A DNA stretch of 64,000 nucleotides, taken from an uncultured Sterolibacterium sp. Its GTDB lineage: Bacteria > Pseudomonadota > Gammaproteobacteria > Burkholderiales > Rhodocyclaceae. The position numbers and the translations under genes were made by a program. The DNA is taken from assembly GCA_903930535.1 (NCBI GenBank), contig CAIYYX010000151.1, positions 1-64,000 on the forward strand, written 5' to 3'. Position 1 is the stretch's first letter; each line of letters begins with the position of its first letter. Of the stretch, positions 45,676-56,577 are shown piece after piece. The notes below the pieces were generated by a model that worked only from the letters and a program-made list of their open reading frames with translations, was not told the DNA's origin and did not search any database.

Positions 45676-47842
45676 TGCCGGAGAGCGGCGGCAGGGTCAG
45701 CGCAAGCGAGGCCGGGTAAGTCATGTGCGGCTGGCCCGAAGCCACCGTGCCGTTGCCCAGATCGGAACCGCCGTAAAAATGCGAGTCGCTATTGAATAAT
45801 TCCCGGTAGTTGCCCTCTTGTGGCACACCGAGGATGAAGCTCCTCCTGGGAACGGGGGTGAAATTCAAGGCGACGACGACAAATCGTCCATCCATTGCCC
45901 GCCTCAGGAAGCCCAGTACGGAATGCTCCGCATCATTACAATCGAGCCAGGAAAACCCTTCTTGTGCGAAATCCAGTTCATGGAGAGCCGGCATCTCACG
46001 ATAGAGGCGATTGAGATCGCAGAGCATTCTCTTCACGCCGGCATGCGCCGTCTCGTTGGCTGATGCCCAGTCGAGTTCGCGGCCGGCATGCCACTCCCTT
46101 TCCTGGGCGAATTCGTTGCCCATGAATTCGAGCTTCTTGCCGGGAGAGGTCATCTGCGTGGTGAGCAGCAGGCGGACATTGGCGAAACGCTGCCAGGCAT
46201 CGCCAGGCATCTTCCCGAGCAGCGAACTCTTGCCATGGACGCACTCGTCGTGGGAGAGTGGCAGCAGAAAATTCTCGCTGTACGCATACAACTGGCCGAA
46301 GGTGAGGAATTCGTGATGAAAGCGCCGATACAGAGGATCTTTCTGCATATAGTCCAGGGTGTCGTTCATCCAACCCATATTCCATTTCATGGAGAAGCCC
46401 AGACCGCCGACATAAGTCGGCCGCGACACCATGGGCCAGGCGGTGGATTCCTCGGCAATGGTGAGCGCCCCCGGAAAATCGGCATGCACCATGACGTTCA
46501 AGTCGCGCAGGAAGGCTATCGCCTCCAGGTTCTCGCGCCCCCCGTAACAGTTGGGCAGCCATTCATCTGGCTTCCGCGAGTAATCGAGGTAGATCAGGGA
46601 GGCTACGGCGTCCACGCGCAGGGCATCGAAGTGGAACTCGGAGAGCCAGTAATGGGCGCTGGAGAGGAGAAAACTCCTGACCTCGTTGCGGCCGAAATTG
46701 AAGACATGGGTGCCCCAGTCCGGATGCTGGCCAAGCCGGGGATCCTCGTGTTCAAAGAGGGCGCTGCCGTCGAAATGCGCCAGGGCGAAGCTATCCTCGG
46801 GAAAGTGGCCGGGCACCCAGTCGAGGATGAGGCCGATGCCTGCTCCATGGCAGGCATCGACCAGGAAACGCAAATCGTCGGGCGAACCGAAGCGCGAGGT
46901 CGGCGCGAAATAGCCTGTCGTCTGGTAGCCCCAGGACTCATCGAGCGGATGCTCGGTCAGCGGCATGAACTCGATGTGGGTGAAACCTAGTTCACTGACA
47001 TAGGGAATCAGCCTCTCAGCCAGTTCGCGGTAGCTGTAGTAACTGCCGTCGGCATGGCGCATCCAGGAACCGGCATGCACCTCGTAGATGCTGACGGGCG
47101 CATGCTGCCAGTCCCACTGCCTGCGCGCGGCAAGCCACGCTCCATCATTCCAGGCATATGTCGAAGCCGCCACCACCCGCGACGCCGTGCCGGGGCGCAA
47201 CTCAGCCTGGCGCGCATAGGGATCCGCCTTGACGAGGATGCGGCCGCTCCCCCTGTGGCGGATCTCGAACTTGTAGAGTTCGCCCGGTGCCATGTCGGGC
47301 AGGAACAATTCCCAGGCGCCGCTGGCACCGAGGTTGGCCATCTGATGCAGACGTCCATCCCAAGTGTTGAAATTTCCCACCAGGGAAACCCGCTCGGCAT
47401 TGGGCGCCCAGACGCGGAAGCGGATCCCCTTGATGCCGGCGACGCTGTCGCAGTGGGGACCGAACAAGCGGTAGCCCTGGCTGAGCGTCCCCTCGCCGAA
47501 GAGGTAGAGATCGTCGGCCGACCCCAGCGGCGGAAATGCGTAGGGGTCGTGTCCTTCCCAGGTGTGCAAGCCGGCTTGCGAAGTGGCCTGATAGCGCAGG
47601 AGATAGGAGCGCCCGGGGGGCTGACTGCCGCGCCACTCGAAGACGCCGGCCGGATGGATGCGAGCCATGGGTTCAGGGACGCCTTCGCGGCAAAGCCAAG
47701 CACTTTCTGCGGCAGGAGAAAAACTCCTCACCAGCCAATTGTCGCCCGCCTTCCGCGGCCCGAGGAGGGCAAAGGGATCATGCTCGCAGGCTTCGACCAG
47801 CCTTGTGAACATGTTGTCCGCATTAAAGCGTAAAATCTTCAT
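45656..47842 (-). CDS. glgB: 1,4-alpha-glucan branching enzyme (GH13)
   Basis: GlgB introduces alpha-1,6 branches into glycogen. The protein has 728 residues, with an N-terminal CBM48 part (RVWAPNAERVSLVGNFNTWDG), a GH13 catalytic domain and a C-terminal all-beta domain. Catalytic residues are visible: nucleophile Asp in DALRVDAVASLIY, acid/base Glu in LTIAEESTAW and Asp in LSHDECVHGK. The ATG at 47840-47842 has no clear ribosome site; MFTRLVEACEHD, ten codons later, is an alternative. It is divergent from glgC with only 31 bases between the start codons. Confidence 0.95.
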   Translation of the reverse strand: MKILRFNADNMFTRLVEACEHDPFALLGPRKAGDNWLVRSFSPAAESAWLCREGVPEPMARIHPAGVFEWRGSQPPGRSYLLRYQATSQAGLHTWEGHDPYAFPPLGSADDLYLFGEGTLSQGYRLFGPHCDSVAGIKGIRFRVWAPNAERVSLVGNFNTWDGRLHQMANLGASGAWELFLPDMAPGELYKFEIRHRGSGRILVKADPYARQAELRPGTASRVVAASTYAWNDGAWLAARRQWDWQHAPVSIYEVHAGSWMRHADGSYYSYRELAERLIPYVSELGFTHIEFMPLTEHPLDESWGYQTTGYFAPTSRFGSPDDLRFLVDACHGAGIGLILDWVPGHFPEDSFALAHFDGSALFEHEDPRLGQHPDWGTHVFNFGRNEVRSFLLSSAHYWLSEFHFDALRVDAVASLIYLDYSRKPDEWLPNCYGGRENLEAIAFLRDLNVMVHADFPGALTIAEESTAWPMVSRPTYVGGLGFSMKWNMGWMNDTLDYMQKDPLYRRFHHEFLTFGQLYAYSENFLLPLSHDECVHGKSSLLGKMPGDAWQRFANVRLLLTTQMTSPGKKLEFMGNEFAQEREWHAGRELDWASANETAHAGVKRMLCDLNRLYREMPALHELDFAQEGFSWLDCNDAEHSVLGFLRRAMDGRFVVVALNFTPVPRRSFILGVPQEGNYRELFNSDSHFYGGSDLGNGTVASGQPHMTYPASLALTLPPLSGIILTPY

Positions 47843-47873
47843 AAGGCTATTTTAGCCCGGCAAGAGAGGATCC

Positions 47874-49190
47874 ATGGAAAATCCGGCGTCCTCCCCGCAG
47901 CAGCATAGCCATGAACTGCGGGGCCAGATCGATTTGCGCTTCGTCACTCACCTGACGAAGCGGACTTATGCCGTGATCCTGGCAGGCGGCCGCGGCCGCC
48001 GCCTGGAAAACCTGACCGACTGGCGCGCCAAGCCCGCCGTCCCCTTCGCCGGAAAATTCCGCATCATCGACTTCGCCCTGTCCAACTGCGTGAACTCGGG
48101 CATACGCCGCATCGGCATCGCCACCCAGTACAAAGCGCAAAGCCTGATCCGGCACATCCAGGGCGGCTGGAGTTTCCTCGATGGCCGCCTGCAGGAATTC
48201 ATCGATCTCCTGCCGGCTCAGCAGCAGATCCAGGAATCCTGGTACAAAGGTACGGCCGACGCCGTGTTCCAGAATCTCGATGTCCTGCGGAGAAACTCTC
48301 CCGACTATGTGCTGATACTCTCCGGCGACCATGTGTACAAGATGGACTACGGCAAGATGCTCGCCGATCATGTCGAGTGCGGTGCCGACATGACCGTGGC
48401 CTGCCACGAGGTGCCCATCGCCGAAGCGAGTTCTTTCGGCGTCATGGGAGTCGACAATGAGAAACGCATCACCCGCTTCCAGGAGAAGCCGACCGATCCG
48501 GCGCCGATCCCGGGCCGCCCGGACAGGGCGCTGGCCAGCATGGGCATCTATGTCTTCAATGCCATGTTCCTCTTCGAGCAACTCATCAAGGACGCCGATA
48601 CCGCGAACTCCAGCCATGATTTCGGCAATGACATGATTCCCTCTTTGATAAAGAATTATCGCGTCTTTGCCCATCGCTTTGCCGACAGTTGGGTCGGCGA
48701 TCACGAGACAGCCTACTGGCGCGACGTCGGCACGGTGGATGCCTACTGGGCGGCGAACATCGACCTGACCAAGGTGGTGCCGGAACTGAATCTCTACGAC
48801 AGGGAATGGCCCATCTGGACCTACCAGGAACAACAGCCTCCGGCGAAATTCGTCTTCGACGATGACGGTTGTCGCGGCATGGCGGTGGACTCCCTGGTGT
48901 CCGGCGGCTGCATCATCAGCGGTTCCACGGTGAGGCGCTCCCTGCTCTTCTCCAATATCAGGGTCGAAGCCAACGCCCTGGTCGAGGACTCGGTGATCCT
49001 GCCCAACGTGGTGATCGGCCGCGACGCCAGCATCAAGCGCGCCGTCATAGACAGGCGCTGCCTCATCCCCTCGGGACTGGTTGTCGGCGCGGACATCGAA
49101 GAGGACAGGCGGCGCTTCCATGTGACGGAGAATGGCATCACCCTGATCACGCCTGAAATGCTCGGGCAAAGGATTCACCAGGTGCGCTGA
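47874..49190 (+). CDS. glgC: Glucose-1-phosphate adenylyltransferase
   Basis: GlgC makes ADP-glucose, the committed step of bacterial glycogen synthesis. It has 438 residues with the N-terminal nucleotidyltransferase signature [17 protein letters not shown], the substrate loop [16 protein letters not shown], the [11 protein letters not shown] Mg-binding aspartate site, and a C-terminal left-handed beta-helix ([19 protein letters not shown]). A GAGAGG site precedes the ATG. It is the first gene of a seven-gene set running to glgA; its stop overlaps the next start as TGATG. Allosteric control by glycolytic intermediates is typical of the family. Confidence 0.96.
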   Translation: MENPASSPQQHSHELRGQIDLRFVTHLTKRTYAVILAGGRGRRLENLTDWRAKPAVPFAGKFRIIDFALSNCVNSGIRRIGIATQYKAQSLIRHIQGGWSFLDGRLQEFIDLLPAQQQIQESWYKGTADAVFQNLDVLRRNSPDYVLILSGDHVYKMDYGKMLADHVECGADMTVACHEVPIAEASSFGVMGVDNEKRITRFQEKPTDPAPIPGRPDRALASMGIYVFNAMFLFEQLIKDADTANSSHDFGNDMIPSLIKNYRVFAHRFADSWVGDHETAYWRDVGTVDAYWAANIDLTKVVPELNLYDREWPIWTYQEQQPPAKFVFDDDGCRGMAVDSLVSGGCIISGSTVRRSLLFSNIRVEANALVEDSVILPNVVIGRDASIKRAVIDRRCLIPSGLVVGADIEEDRRRFHVTENGITLITPEMLGQRIHQVR

Positions 49191-50872
49191 TGAAATCCGA
49201 AATCGATCTTGTCTTTGTCTGGCACATGCATCAGCCAGACTATCGTATGCCAGAAAACGGCGACTATGCGATGCCCTGGGTCTATCTGCACGCTCTCAAG
49301 GATTACTCGGACATGGCCTCGCATCTGGAGCGCCACCCCGGCATCCGCGCCGTGGTGAATTTCGTGCCCGTGCTGCTCGCGCAGATCGAGGACTATGTAC
49401 AGCAGTTGGCATCGGGCCAGTTGCGCGACCCCTTGTTGCGCCTGCTCATCCACCCCGACCCGGACAAACTGACCACGGCCGAGCGTCGCCTGGCACTCGA
49501 GAGCTGTTTCCGCAGCAACGACTTGCTGATGATCAAACCCTTTCCTGCCTACAAGCGCTTGCACGACCTGTATCTGTTACTTGAGGGTCAGAACGACAAC
49601 ATCCTGCGTTATCTCTCTGGGAGCTACTTCACCGATCTCGTGACCTGGTATCACCTGGTCTGGACAGGCGAGACGGTGCGGCGCCAGCATTCTCTGCTGG
49701 CCGAACTGATGAGTCGCGGCGAGGGTTTCACGCACCAGGATCGGCAGGCGTTACTGGTGCTGATCAAGTCCACGCTGGAGGGCCTGATACCGCGCTACCA
49801 GGCGCTGGCCGAGTGCGGCCAGATCGAGTTGTCCACCACGCCCTACGCACATCCCCTGGCGCCATTGTTACTGGATTTCCAGGCCGCCCGCGAATCCCAG
49901 CCCGATTCGCCGCTGCCGCTGGCGCCCGGATATCCGGGCGGCCGCGAGCGCGTCGATGCCCATATCGCCGCCGCCATTTCGTCTCACCAGTCGCGCTTCG
50001 GAAAAGCGCCCGAAGGGATATGGCCTGCCGAAGGAGCCATCTCGACCGCACTCCTGCAGCGACTCGCCGTCTACCAGTGCCGCTGGGCGGCCAGCGGCGA
50101 AGGGGTACTGGCCAACAGCCTGAAAGGCTATGAGCGTAGCCGCGATCTCTACCGTCCCTATCGGCTCTCCTCACATCCCGAGCCCGTGCTGATCTTCCGC
50201 GACGACAGGCTCTCCGACCTCATCGGCTTCGAGTATGCAAAATGGCATGGCATGGACGCCGTCCAGCATTTCGTCGGCGAACTCGATGCCATCCGGGGCA
50301 AGGCTGTGAATGGAGAGCGGCAACTCGTCTGCGTCATCATGGACGGCGAAAACGCCTGGGAGTCCTACCCCTACAACGGCTACTACTTCTTCGAGGATCT
50401 CTACCGCTTCATCGACGAGCATCCTCATATCCACACCAGAACAGCTTCGGAATGTCTCGCAGATCCTGCGCAGATGGCGCGCATCGCCGAACTGCCCATG
50501 CTCGTCGCCGGCAGCTGGGTCTTTGGCACGCTATCCACATGGATTGGCAACAGCGAGAAAAACCGCGCCTGGGATCTCTTGTGCTCCGCCAAGCGCAGCT
50601 ACGATCTGGTCATGGGCAGCGGCAGGTTGGACCCCGCCGACCGCGAAGCCGCGACGGCATGCCTGACCCTGTGCGAGAGTTCGGACTGGTTCTGGTGGCT
50701 GGGCGACTACAATCCGGCGGGCACCGTGGTCAAGTTCGACGAGCTCTTCCGCAACAACCTGACACATCTCTACCGGCTGTTGCAACTTGCCCCGCCTCAC
50801 ACCCTGACGCTGCCGCTTTCCCGTGGCGGCGGCAAGCCCGAGGCCGGCGGCACCATGCGCCGTTCGACCTAA
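49190..50872 (+). CDS. Glycoside hydrolase family 57 protein (alpha-amylase/branching type)
   Basis: A 560-residue GH57 enzyme acting on alpha-glucans. Family motifs are present: VFVWHMHQPDY (HQP motif 1), IWPAEGAIS, whose Glu is the expected nucleophile, and VIMDGENAWE, whose Asp is the expected acid/base. The precise activity (amylase, amylopullulanase or other) cannot be told. Its last ~25 residues (from HTLTLPLSRGGG) are low-complexity and look like translated repeat sequence. It overlaps the glgC stop and precedes a second, different GH57 gene by 24 bases. Confidence 0.88.
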   Translation: MKSEIDLVFVWHMHQPDYRMPENGDYAMPWVYLHALKDYSDMASHLERHPGIRAVVNFVPVLLAQIEDYVQQLASGQLRDPLLRLLIHPDPDKLTTAERRLALESCFRSNDLLMIKPFPAYKRLHDLYLLLEGQNDNILRYLSGSYFTDLVTWYHLVWTGETVRRQHSLLAELMSRGEGFTHQDRQALLVLIKSTLEGLIPRYQALAECGQIELSTTPYAHPLAPLLLDFQAARESQPDSPLPLAPGYPGGRERVDAHIAAAISSHQSRFGKAPEGIWPAEGAISTALLQRLAVYQCRWAASGEGVLANSLKGYERSRDLYRPYRLSSHPEPVLIFRDDRLSDLIGFEYAKWHGMDAVQHFVGELDAIRGKAVNGERQLVCVIMDGENAWESYPYNGYYFFEDLYRFIDEHPHIHTRTASECLADPAQMARIAELPMLVAGSWVFGTLSTWIGNSEKNRAWDLLCSAKRSYDLVMGSGRLDPADREAATACLTLCESSDWFWWLGDYNPAGTVVKFDELFRNNLTHLYRLLQLAPPHTLTLPLSRGGGKPEAGGTMRRST

Positions 50873-50896
50873 GCGCATTTGACTGATTAAGACCCC

Positions 50897-52921
50897 ATGA
50901 GCGCACTCAAAGAATTCACCACTTTGTTATTCGGCGTCCATGCGCACCAACCGGTCGGCAATTTCCCCGAGGTGATAGAGGAGGCCCACCGGCGCTGTTA
51001 TCTTCCCTTTCTGCAGACGCTCCATCGCTTTCCCGAGTTCCGCTTCAGTGCCCATTTTTCCGGCTGGCTGTTGGACATCCTGTACCAGCGCTTTCCCGAG
51101 GATATGGCGCTGCTGACAGAAATGGTCGAGCGCGGCCAGACGGAACTCTTCGGCGGCGGCGATTGCGAGCCGGTTCTGGCTGCGATTCCCGCCCGCGACA
51201 GGATAGGCCAGCTCGATTGCCTGAGCAAGAAACTGGAACGTCAATTCGGCCAGCGCCCACGTGGCGCCTGGCTGACCGAGAGGGTCTGGGAGGCGACGGT
51301 GGTGCCGGCGCTGGCTGACAGCGGCATCAACTACGTCGCCGTGGATGATTACCATTTCCTCTGTACCGGCCGCCAGATGACGGAGCTCGACGGTTTTTTC
51401 ACGACCGAGGAGGACGGCCGCACACTGGATCTTTTTCCCATTTCCGAGACCTTGCGTTACCGCCTGCCTTTTTCGCCGGCTGCCGACGCCATCGCCGGTC
51501 TGGAAAAACTCGCCGCTGAAGGACGCGATGCTGCCGTCTATTTCGACGACATAGAGAAATTCGGCATCTGGCCCGAGACCTATGAATGGGTGTACGAGAA
51601 AGGATGGCTGGAACAATTCATTTCCGGAGTGATCGGCTCGCCTTCGATACGCACCTCCACTTATGCCGATTACCATGCAGCACATAAGACGCGCGGCATC
51701 GTCTATCTGCCGACGACTTCCTACAGCGAGATGAACGAATGGACCCTGCCGGCAAAAGCCGCAGACATCTACTCAGCGCTCCTCGCCAGGGAACATCAGG
51801 CAGGAACCCTGGAACTGCACCGTCCCTTCCTCAGGGGTGGCATCTGGCGCAACTTCTTCTCGCGCTATCCAGAATCCAACTGGATGCACAAGCGCATGCT
51901 CGCGCTCTCCAATAGGCTAAGCAAGACCGCCGGACTGGATGACTCCGTTGCGCTCTACGACATGCTCTACCGCGCCCAGGCCAATGACGCCTATTGGCAT
52001 GGGCTCTTCGGCGGCCTCTATCTGCCGCATCTGCGGCGTGCGGTCTACAGTAATTTACTGCGTCTCGAGGCGGCTCTGGACCTGATCTCACCACGGCCCG
52101 GGAGCGAAACAATCGATCTCGATCACGACGGCCACGAAGAGGTTTTCCTTCTTGGAGAAGGCATTCAGGCGGTGGTCAAAGAAGACGGCCTGGCGGCCAT
52201 CCACGAATTCGATTCCCATGAACTGCTGCACAATTTCGGCGACACCTTGCGCCGCTATCCCGAGCATTACTACCGCAAGCTGGATGCGTTAAACAAGACG
52301 TCGCCGGAGAAAGGTTCTGCCGAGGGCATCAGTTCTGCCCACGATCGCGTCGCGTTCAAACATGAAATCCTGCCCGAGGACATGCTGGCCGACGATGCTC
52401 CGCGGGCGATATTCGTTGACCGCAGCATCGGTGACGAAGGCAATCGTACACTTGTCGATGGCTATGTCGTCAAAGAAGACCTGACCTATCTCGCCACGGG
52501 TGACGGCTGGCAACTGACAAAGCGCCTGTCCCTGACCGGGCGGGAAATCAGCGCGAGCTACCGGTTCACGGGCGAACCGCCCGGCCGCTTCGAGTGCCAG
52601 ATCAATCTCAACATGCCAAGTTGCGACAGTTTTTCCGGCCGCTTCATCCTGGCAGACGGCAGCATTCCCTGCGGCTTCGGGCAGACGCTGCGGCAGGAAG
52701 ATCTCACCGAAATCACGCTCGACGACAGGGAACTCAAGGGCAGCGTCATCCTGCGCTCGAACCGCCCCCTGACGCTCCATGCCTCGCCGCACAAGACCGT
52801 CTCCCAATCCGAGGCGGGCTTCGAGAAAATCATGCAGGCGAGCTGTCTCACCCTATCCTGGTCTCCCGGTGCGGACGAGGAATGGTTGATCTGTCTGGAA
52901 ATTTGCGCCGATGAAGCATAA
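50897..52921 (+). CDS. GH57 4-alpha-glucanotransferase/alpha-amylase
   Basis: A 674-residue GH57 enzyme of the Thermococcus 4-alpha-glucanotransferase type. It shows [12 protein letters not shown] (motif 1), [13 protein letters not shown] (motif 2), the WLTERVWE motif with the nucleophile Glu at about residue 128, and [12 protein letters not shown], whose Asp pair near 217-218 includes the acid/base. After the (beta/alpha)7 barrel comes a large C-terminal beta domain (DUF1926-like) with WSPGADEEW at the end. It could disproportionate maltodextrins released by GlgP, the role MalQ plays elsewhere. This assignment is based on motifs; no signal peptide is seen, so it acts in the cytoplasm. Confidence 0.9.
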   Translation: MSALKEFTTLLFGVHAHQPVGNFPEVIEEAHRRCYLPFLQTLHRFPEFRFSAHFSGWLLDILYQRFPEDMALLTEMVERGQTELFGGGDCEPVLAAIPARDRIGQLDCLSKKLERQFGQRPRGAWLTERVWEATVVPALADSGINYVAVDDYHFLCTGRQMTELDGFFTTEEDGRTLDLFPISETLRYRLPFSPAADAIAGLEKLAAEGRDAAVYFDDIEKFGIWPETYEWVYEKGWLEQFISGVIGSPSIRTSTYADYHAAHKTRGIVYLPTTSYSEMNEWTLPAKAADIYSALLAREHQAGTLELHRPFLRGGIWRNFFSRYPESNWMHKRMLALSNRLSKTAGLDDSVALYDMLYRAQANDAYWHGLFGGLYLPHLRRAVYSNLLRLEAALDLISPRPGSETIDLDHDGHEEVFLLGEGIQAVVKEDGLAAIHEFDSHELLHNFGDTLRRYPEHYYRKLDALNKTSPEKGSAEGISSAHDRVAFKHEILPEDMLADDAPRAIFVDRSIGDEGNRTLVDGYVVKEDLTYLATGDGWQLTKRLSLTGREISASYRFTGEPPGRFECQINLNMPSCDSFSGRFILADGSIPCGFGQTLRQEDLTEITLDDRELKGSVILRSNRPLTLHASPHKTVSQSEAGFEKIMQASCLTLSWSPGADEEWLICLEICADEA

Positions 52922-52965
52922 TGTTTCAATGCCTATCCCCTAATGAAGCACCTAAGGAGGCTGCC

Positions 52966-54015
52966 ATGAGTGATATTGCGTCCCTGCTCGGCGAAGAGGC
53001 CGGGTTCCTGCTGGATCATACCTGCCGCGGCATAGCCCGCGACAGCCTGCATCTGCCCGGTCCGGATTTCATCAGTCGCGTGCATCAGGATTCCGAGCGA
53101 AAGCCAAGCGTCCTGAAGAGCCTCGCGGCGCTCTACAATCATGGCCGGCTCGCCGGCACGGGCTATTTGTCGCTGCTGCCGGTCGACCAGGGCGTCGAGC
53201 ATTCGGCAGGCGCTTCCTTCGCACCGAATCCTCTTTACTTCGATCCGGAGAACATCGTGCGGCTCGCCATCGAGGGCGGCTGCAACGGCGTGGCCTCCAC
53301 CCTTGGCGTGCTCGCCTCGGTCGCGAGAAAGTACGCGCACAAGATTCCCTTCGTGGTGAAGATCAACCACAATGAAATGCTGACCTATCCGAACATCTTC
53401 GACCAGACGCTGTTCGCCAGCGTCGAGCAGGCCTTCGACATGGGGGCTGTTGCGGTGGGCGCCACGGTGTTCTTCGGGTCGCCGGAGTCGCGGCGGCAGA
53501 TCTGGGAAATATCCCAGGCCTTTGCCCGCGCCCACGAACTGGGGATGGTCTGCATACTTTGGGCTTACACGAGAAACCCCGCCTTCAAGCAGGAGGGTGT
53601 GGACTACCATGTCTCGGCAGATCTCACAGGACAGGCCAACCATCTTGCCGTCACCATCAATGCCGACATCGTCAAGCAGAAGATGGCCGAGAACAACGGC
53701 GGCTACAACGCGATCAAGTTCGGCAAGACCAGCTCGAAGGTCTACTCGGAGCTCACCACCGATCATCCGATCGACCTCGTCCGCTATCAGGTGGCCAACT
53801 GCTATATGGGGCGCGCCGGCATGATCAACTCGGGCGGCGAATCGGGCAAGAACGATTTGCAGCAGGCTATCCGCACAGCCGTCATCAACAAGCGTGCCGG
53901 CGGCATGGGATTGATTTCGGGTCGCAAGGCTTTCCAGAAGCCGATGCAGGACGGCGTCGTACTGCTCAACGCCATCCAGGACGTCTATCTCTCTGCCGCA
54001 GTCACCATCGCCTAG
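52966..54015 (+). CDS. Class I fructose-bisphosphate aldolase (FbaB/DhnA type)
   Basis: A 349-residue Schiff-base aldolase that interconverts fructose 1,6-bisphosphate with two triose phosphates. The family motif [20 protein letters not shown] is near residue 70, [15 protein letters not shown] follows, and [17 protein letters not shown] lies in the middle. The ATG at 52966 has a perfect AAGGAGG five bases upstream; the frame is open back to 52921 but without support. Placing an archaeal-type class I aldolase between glycogen genes links stored glucose to lower glycolysis. Confidence 0.92.
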   Translation: MSDIASLLGEEAGFLLDHTCRGIARDSLHLPGPDFISRVHQDSERKPSVLKSLAALYNHGRLAGTGYLSLLPVDQGVEHSAGASFAPNPLYFDPENIVRLAIEGGCNGVASTLGVLASVARKYAHKIPFVVKINHNEMLTYPNIFDQTLFASVEQAFDMGAVAVGATVFFGSPESRRQIWEISQAFARAHELGMVCILWAYTRNPAFKQEGVDYHVSADLTGQANHLAVTINADIVKQKMAENNGGYNAIKFGKTSSKVYSELTTDHPIDLVRYQVANCYMGRAGMINSGGESGKNDLQQAIRTAVINKRAGGMGLISGRKAFQKPMQDGVVLLNAIQDVYLSAAVTIA

Positions 54016-54024
54016 GAGCATTTC

Positions 54025-56577
54025 ATGCCTGGCACGTCATTTCCACTCGAAGTCACGCCGCGACTGCCGCGCCGGCTAGAGCGCCTAACTGAGCTTGCCA
54101 ACAATCTCTGGTACAGCTGGGACAGGCCGACGCGTGCCCTCTTCTCGCGCCTTCACCCCGGGCTTTGGCGCGCGGCGAACCACAGTCCGAAAGCCTTCCT
54201 GAAGCGGATCGACCAGAAACGTCTCGATGCCGCGGTGACCGATCCCGTCTTCCTCGGCGCTTACAACCGCGTACTCTCCGGCTTCGACACCTATCTCGCA
54301 GAACTCGGCAAGATGCCCAATGGGACGTCCTATGCCAGCGATACCCTGGTCGCCTATTTCTGCTTCGAGTTCGGTTTTCACGAGAGCCTGCCCATCTATT
54401 CCGGCGGCCTGGGGATACTCGCCGGCGACTACACCAAGGCGGCCTCTGACTTGCGTCTGCCCTTCGTCGGCATTGGCCTCTTGTTCCGTCAGGGATTCTT
54501 TCTCCAGACCATAGATCGCGATGGCCGGCAACAAGCCTTTAATGTCGACTCGGATTTCGACGACCTGCCTATCACCCCTGTCATGGGCCCTGACGGCGGC
54601 GAATTGCGCGTGGCGCTCGAGCTTCCTGACCGGCGCACCTGGTTGAAGGTCTGGCAGGTGCAAATCGGTCACGTAAAGCTCTATCTGCTCGATACCGACA
54701 TCGCCGCGAACAGCGCCCATGATCGCGACATCACCCACCGCCTCTATGGCGGTGACCGCACCACGCGCATCGAACAGGAGATCGTGCTGGGCATCGGCGG
54801 CGTCCTGGTCCTGCGCGAACTGGGTATCAAGCCGACCGCCTGGCATATTAACGAAGGCCACGCCGCTTTCATGATTCTGGAGCGCATCAGCAACCTCGTC
54901 GCGCAAGACATGGATTTTGCCGCAGCGCTCGAAGCGGTGGCGGCAAGCACGGTGTTCACCACCCACACAGCAGTCCCGGCCGGGCACGACCAGTTTGCCG
55001 AACAGCAGGTGCACAGCTATTTCACCCACTGTTTCCCGACGCTGCAGGCGAACCTGAGCGAAATGCTGGCCCTGGGCCACCTGCCAGGCGGCGGCGAATT
55101 CAACATGACGGCGCTGGCTGTTCGCGGCTCGCGTTTCCATAACGGTGTCTCGCGCATCCATGGCGGCGTCTCCTCCTCCATGCTGGCCTCCCTCTGGCCG
55201 CAGATCGAGGCAGCAGACAACCCGATGAGTTACATCACCAATGCCGTCCATGTTCCGACTTTTCTGTCCACGGACTGGAACGAGCTTTTCGACCGTTACA
55301 TCGGCGAAGGCTGGAGCGAGCGCCTGACCGATCCGGAGTGCTGGCGCCGCATCATGAACATACCGGACCAGCTTTTCTGGAGCGTGCGCCAGTCCTTGAA
55401 AGCCCAGATGCTTTATCTGGTCAGGAACCGTATCGCCGTCCAGCACGCACGCAACCAAGGCTCGCAGGCTCACCTCGATCGCGTGCTGAAGCTCGCCGAC
55501 CCGGGCAATCCCAACGTCCTGACCATAGGCTTCGCGCGCCGTTTCGCCACCTACAAGCGCGCTGCCCTGCTCTTCGACAACCTGGACTGGCTGCGTGAAA
55601 TCATCTCGGACGCGAAGCGCCCGGTGCTGTTCATTTTCGCCGGCAAGGCACACCCTGCTGACCAGCCCGGGCAGGAGATAATTCATCGCGTCTCCGAGGT
55701 GGCGCGCATGCCCGAGTTCGAAGGCCGCATACTCCTGGTCGAGGGCTACGACCTGCATCTGGCGCGGCGGCTCGTGACAGGGGTGGATGTCTGGCTCAAC
55801 AACCCGGTCTACCCCCTCGAGGCTTCCGGCACCTCGGGCATGAAGGCGGCCATCAACGGCGTCATCAATCTCTCGGTGCTCGATGGCTGGTGGGAGGAAG
55901 GCTACGATGGCTCGAACGGCTGGGCGATCAAGCCCGCATCCGACGTTCTCCGCGAGGACGAGCGCAACCGCGAGGAGGCACGCACCCTGGTCGAGATCCT
56001 CCAGGACAGCGTCATTCCCCTCTACTACGATGTCGGCCCCATGGGCTTCTCGCCGGACTGGCTGGCCATGTCCAAGCGCTCGATTATCAGCATCATGCCG
56101 CGCTTCAATACCGAGCGCATGATCAAGGAATACGTCGACAAGTTTTATGCGCCCGCCGGCAGGCAATGGCATCGCTATAGCGCCGACCAATTCAGCGGCG
56201 CCCGCGGCCTGGCCTTATGGAAATCCCGCGTCCGCTCGGGCTGGCATGGGGTTTCCATGCGCCGCGTAGACGCGAGCCCGCATCGCATCGCCTATGGCGA
56301 CGGCCTGCGTTTCGAACTGGCGGTCGATCTCAACGGTCTGGCCCCGGAAGACGTGATGGTGGAAGTGCTGCTCGGCCGCCCCGGCCTGCCCGATGCCGCG
56401 ATCAGCATGCAGCGGCGCCCACTGGCCTTCCAGAACCGCATCGAAGGCGGCGAATATCTCTACGCGCTGGACCTGAAACCGGAGATATGCGGCCGCATCG
56501 AATACCGCTTCCGCGTCTATCCGAATCACGAACTGCTCACCCATCCCTTCGAGATGGGTATGATGATCTGGTTATGA
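54025..56577 (+). CDS. glgP: Alpha-glucan (glycogen) phosphorylase, GT35 short type
   Basis: An 850-residue PLP enzyme that releases glucose 1-phosphate from glycogen or maltodextrin. The PLP-lysine region EASGTSGMKAAINGVINLS and the following DGWWEEGYDGSNGWAI are conserved. The N-terminal LANNLWYSWDRPTRALF belongs to the DUF3417 branch, which differs from E. coli GlgP. The AGGAG site is 8 bases before the ATG. The stop overlaps the pgi start by ATGA. Confidence 0.94.
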   Translation: MPGTSFPLEVTPRLPRRLERLTELANNLWYSWDRPTRALFSRLHPGLWRAANHSPKAFLKRIDQKRLDAAVTDPVFLGAYNRVLSGFDTYLAELGKMPNGTSYASDTLVAYFCFEFGFHESLPIYSGGLGILAGDYTKAASDLRLPFVGIGLLFRQGFFLQTIDRDGRQQAFNVDSDFDDLPITPVMGPDGGELRVALELPDRRTWLKVWQVQIGHVKLYLLDTDIAANSAHDRDITHRLYGGDRTTRIEQEIVLGIGGVLVLRELGIKPTAWHINEGHAAFMILERISNLVAQDMDFAAALEAVAASTVFTTHTAVPAGHDQFAEQQVHSYFTHCFPTLQANLSEMLALGHLPGGGEFNMTALAVRGSRFHNGVSRIHGGVSSSMLASLWPQIEAADNPMSYITNAVHVPTFLSTDWNELFDRYIGEGWSERLTDPECWRRIMNIPDQLFWSVRQSLKAQMLYLVRNRIAVQHARNQGSQAHLDRVLKLADPGNPNVLTIGFARRFATYKRAALLFDNLDWLREIISDAKRPVLFIFAGKAHPADQPGQEIIHRVSEVARMPEFEGRILLVEGYDLHLARRLVTGVDVWLNNPVYPLEASGTSGMKAAINGVINLSVLDGWWEEGYDGSNGWAIKPASDVLREDERNREEARTLVEILQDSVIPLYYDVGPMGFSPDWLAMSKRSIISIMPRFNTERMIKEYVDKFYAPAGRQWHRYSADQFSGARGLALWKSRVRSGWHGVSMRRVDASPHRIAYGDGLRFELAVDLNGLAPEDVMVEVLLGRPGLPDAAISMQRRPLAFQNRIEGGEYLYALDLKPEICGRIEYRFRVYPNHELLTHPFEMGMMIWL

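Noticed and set aside
56217-56573. Upstream extension of the Pgi frame
   Set aside because: It overlaps glgP in another frame and shows no Pgi-like sequence.
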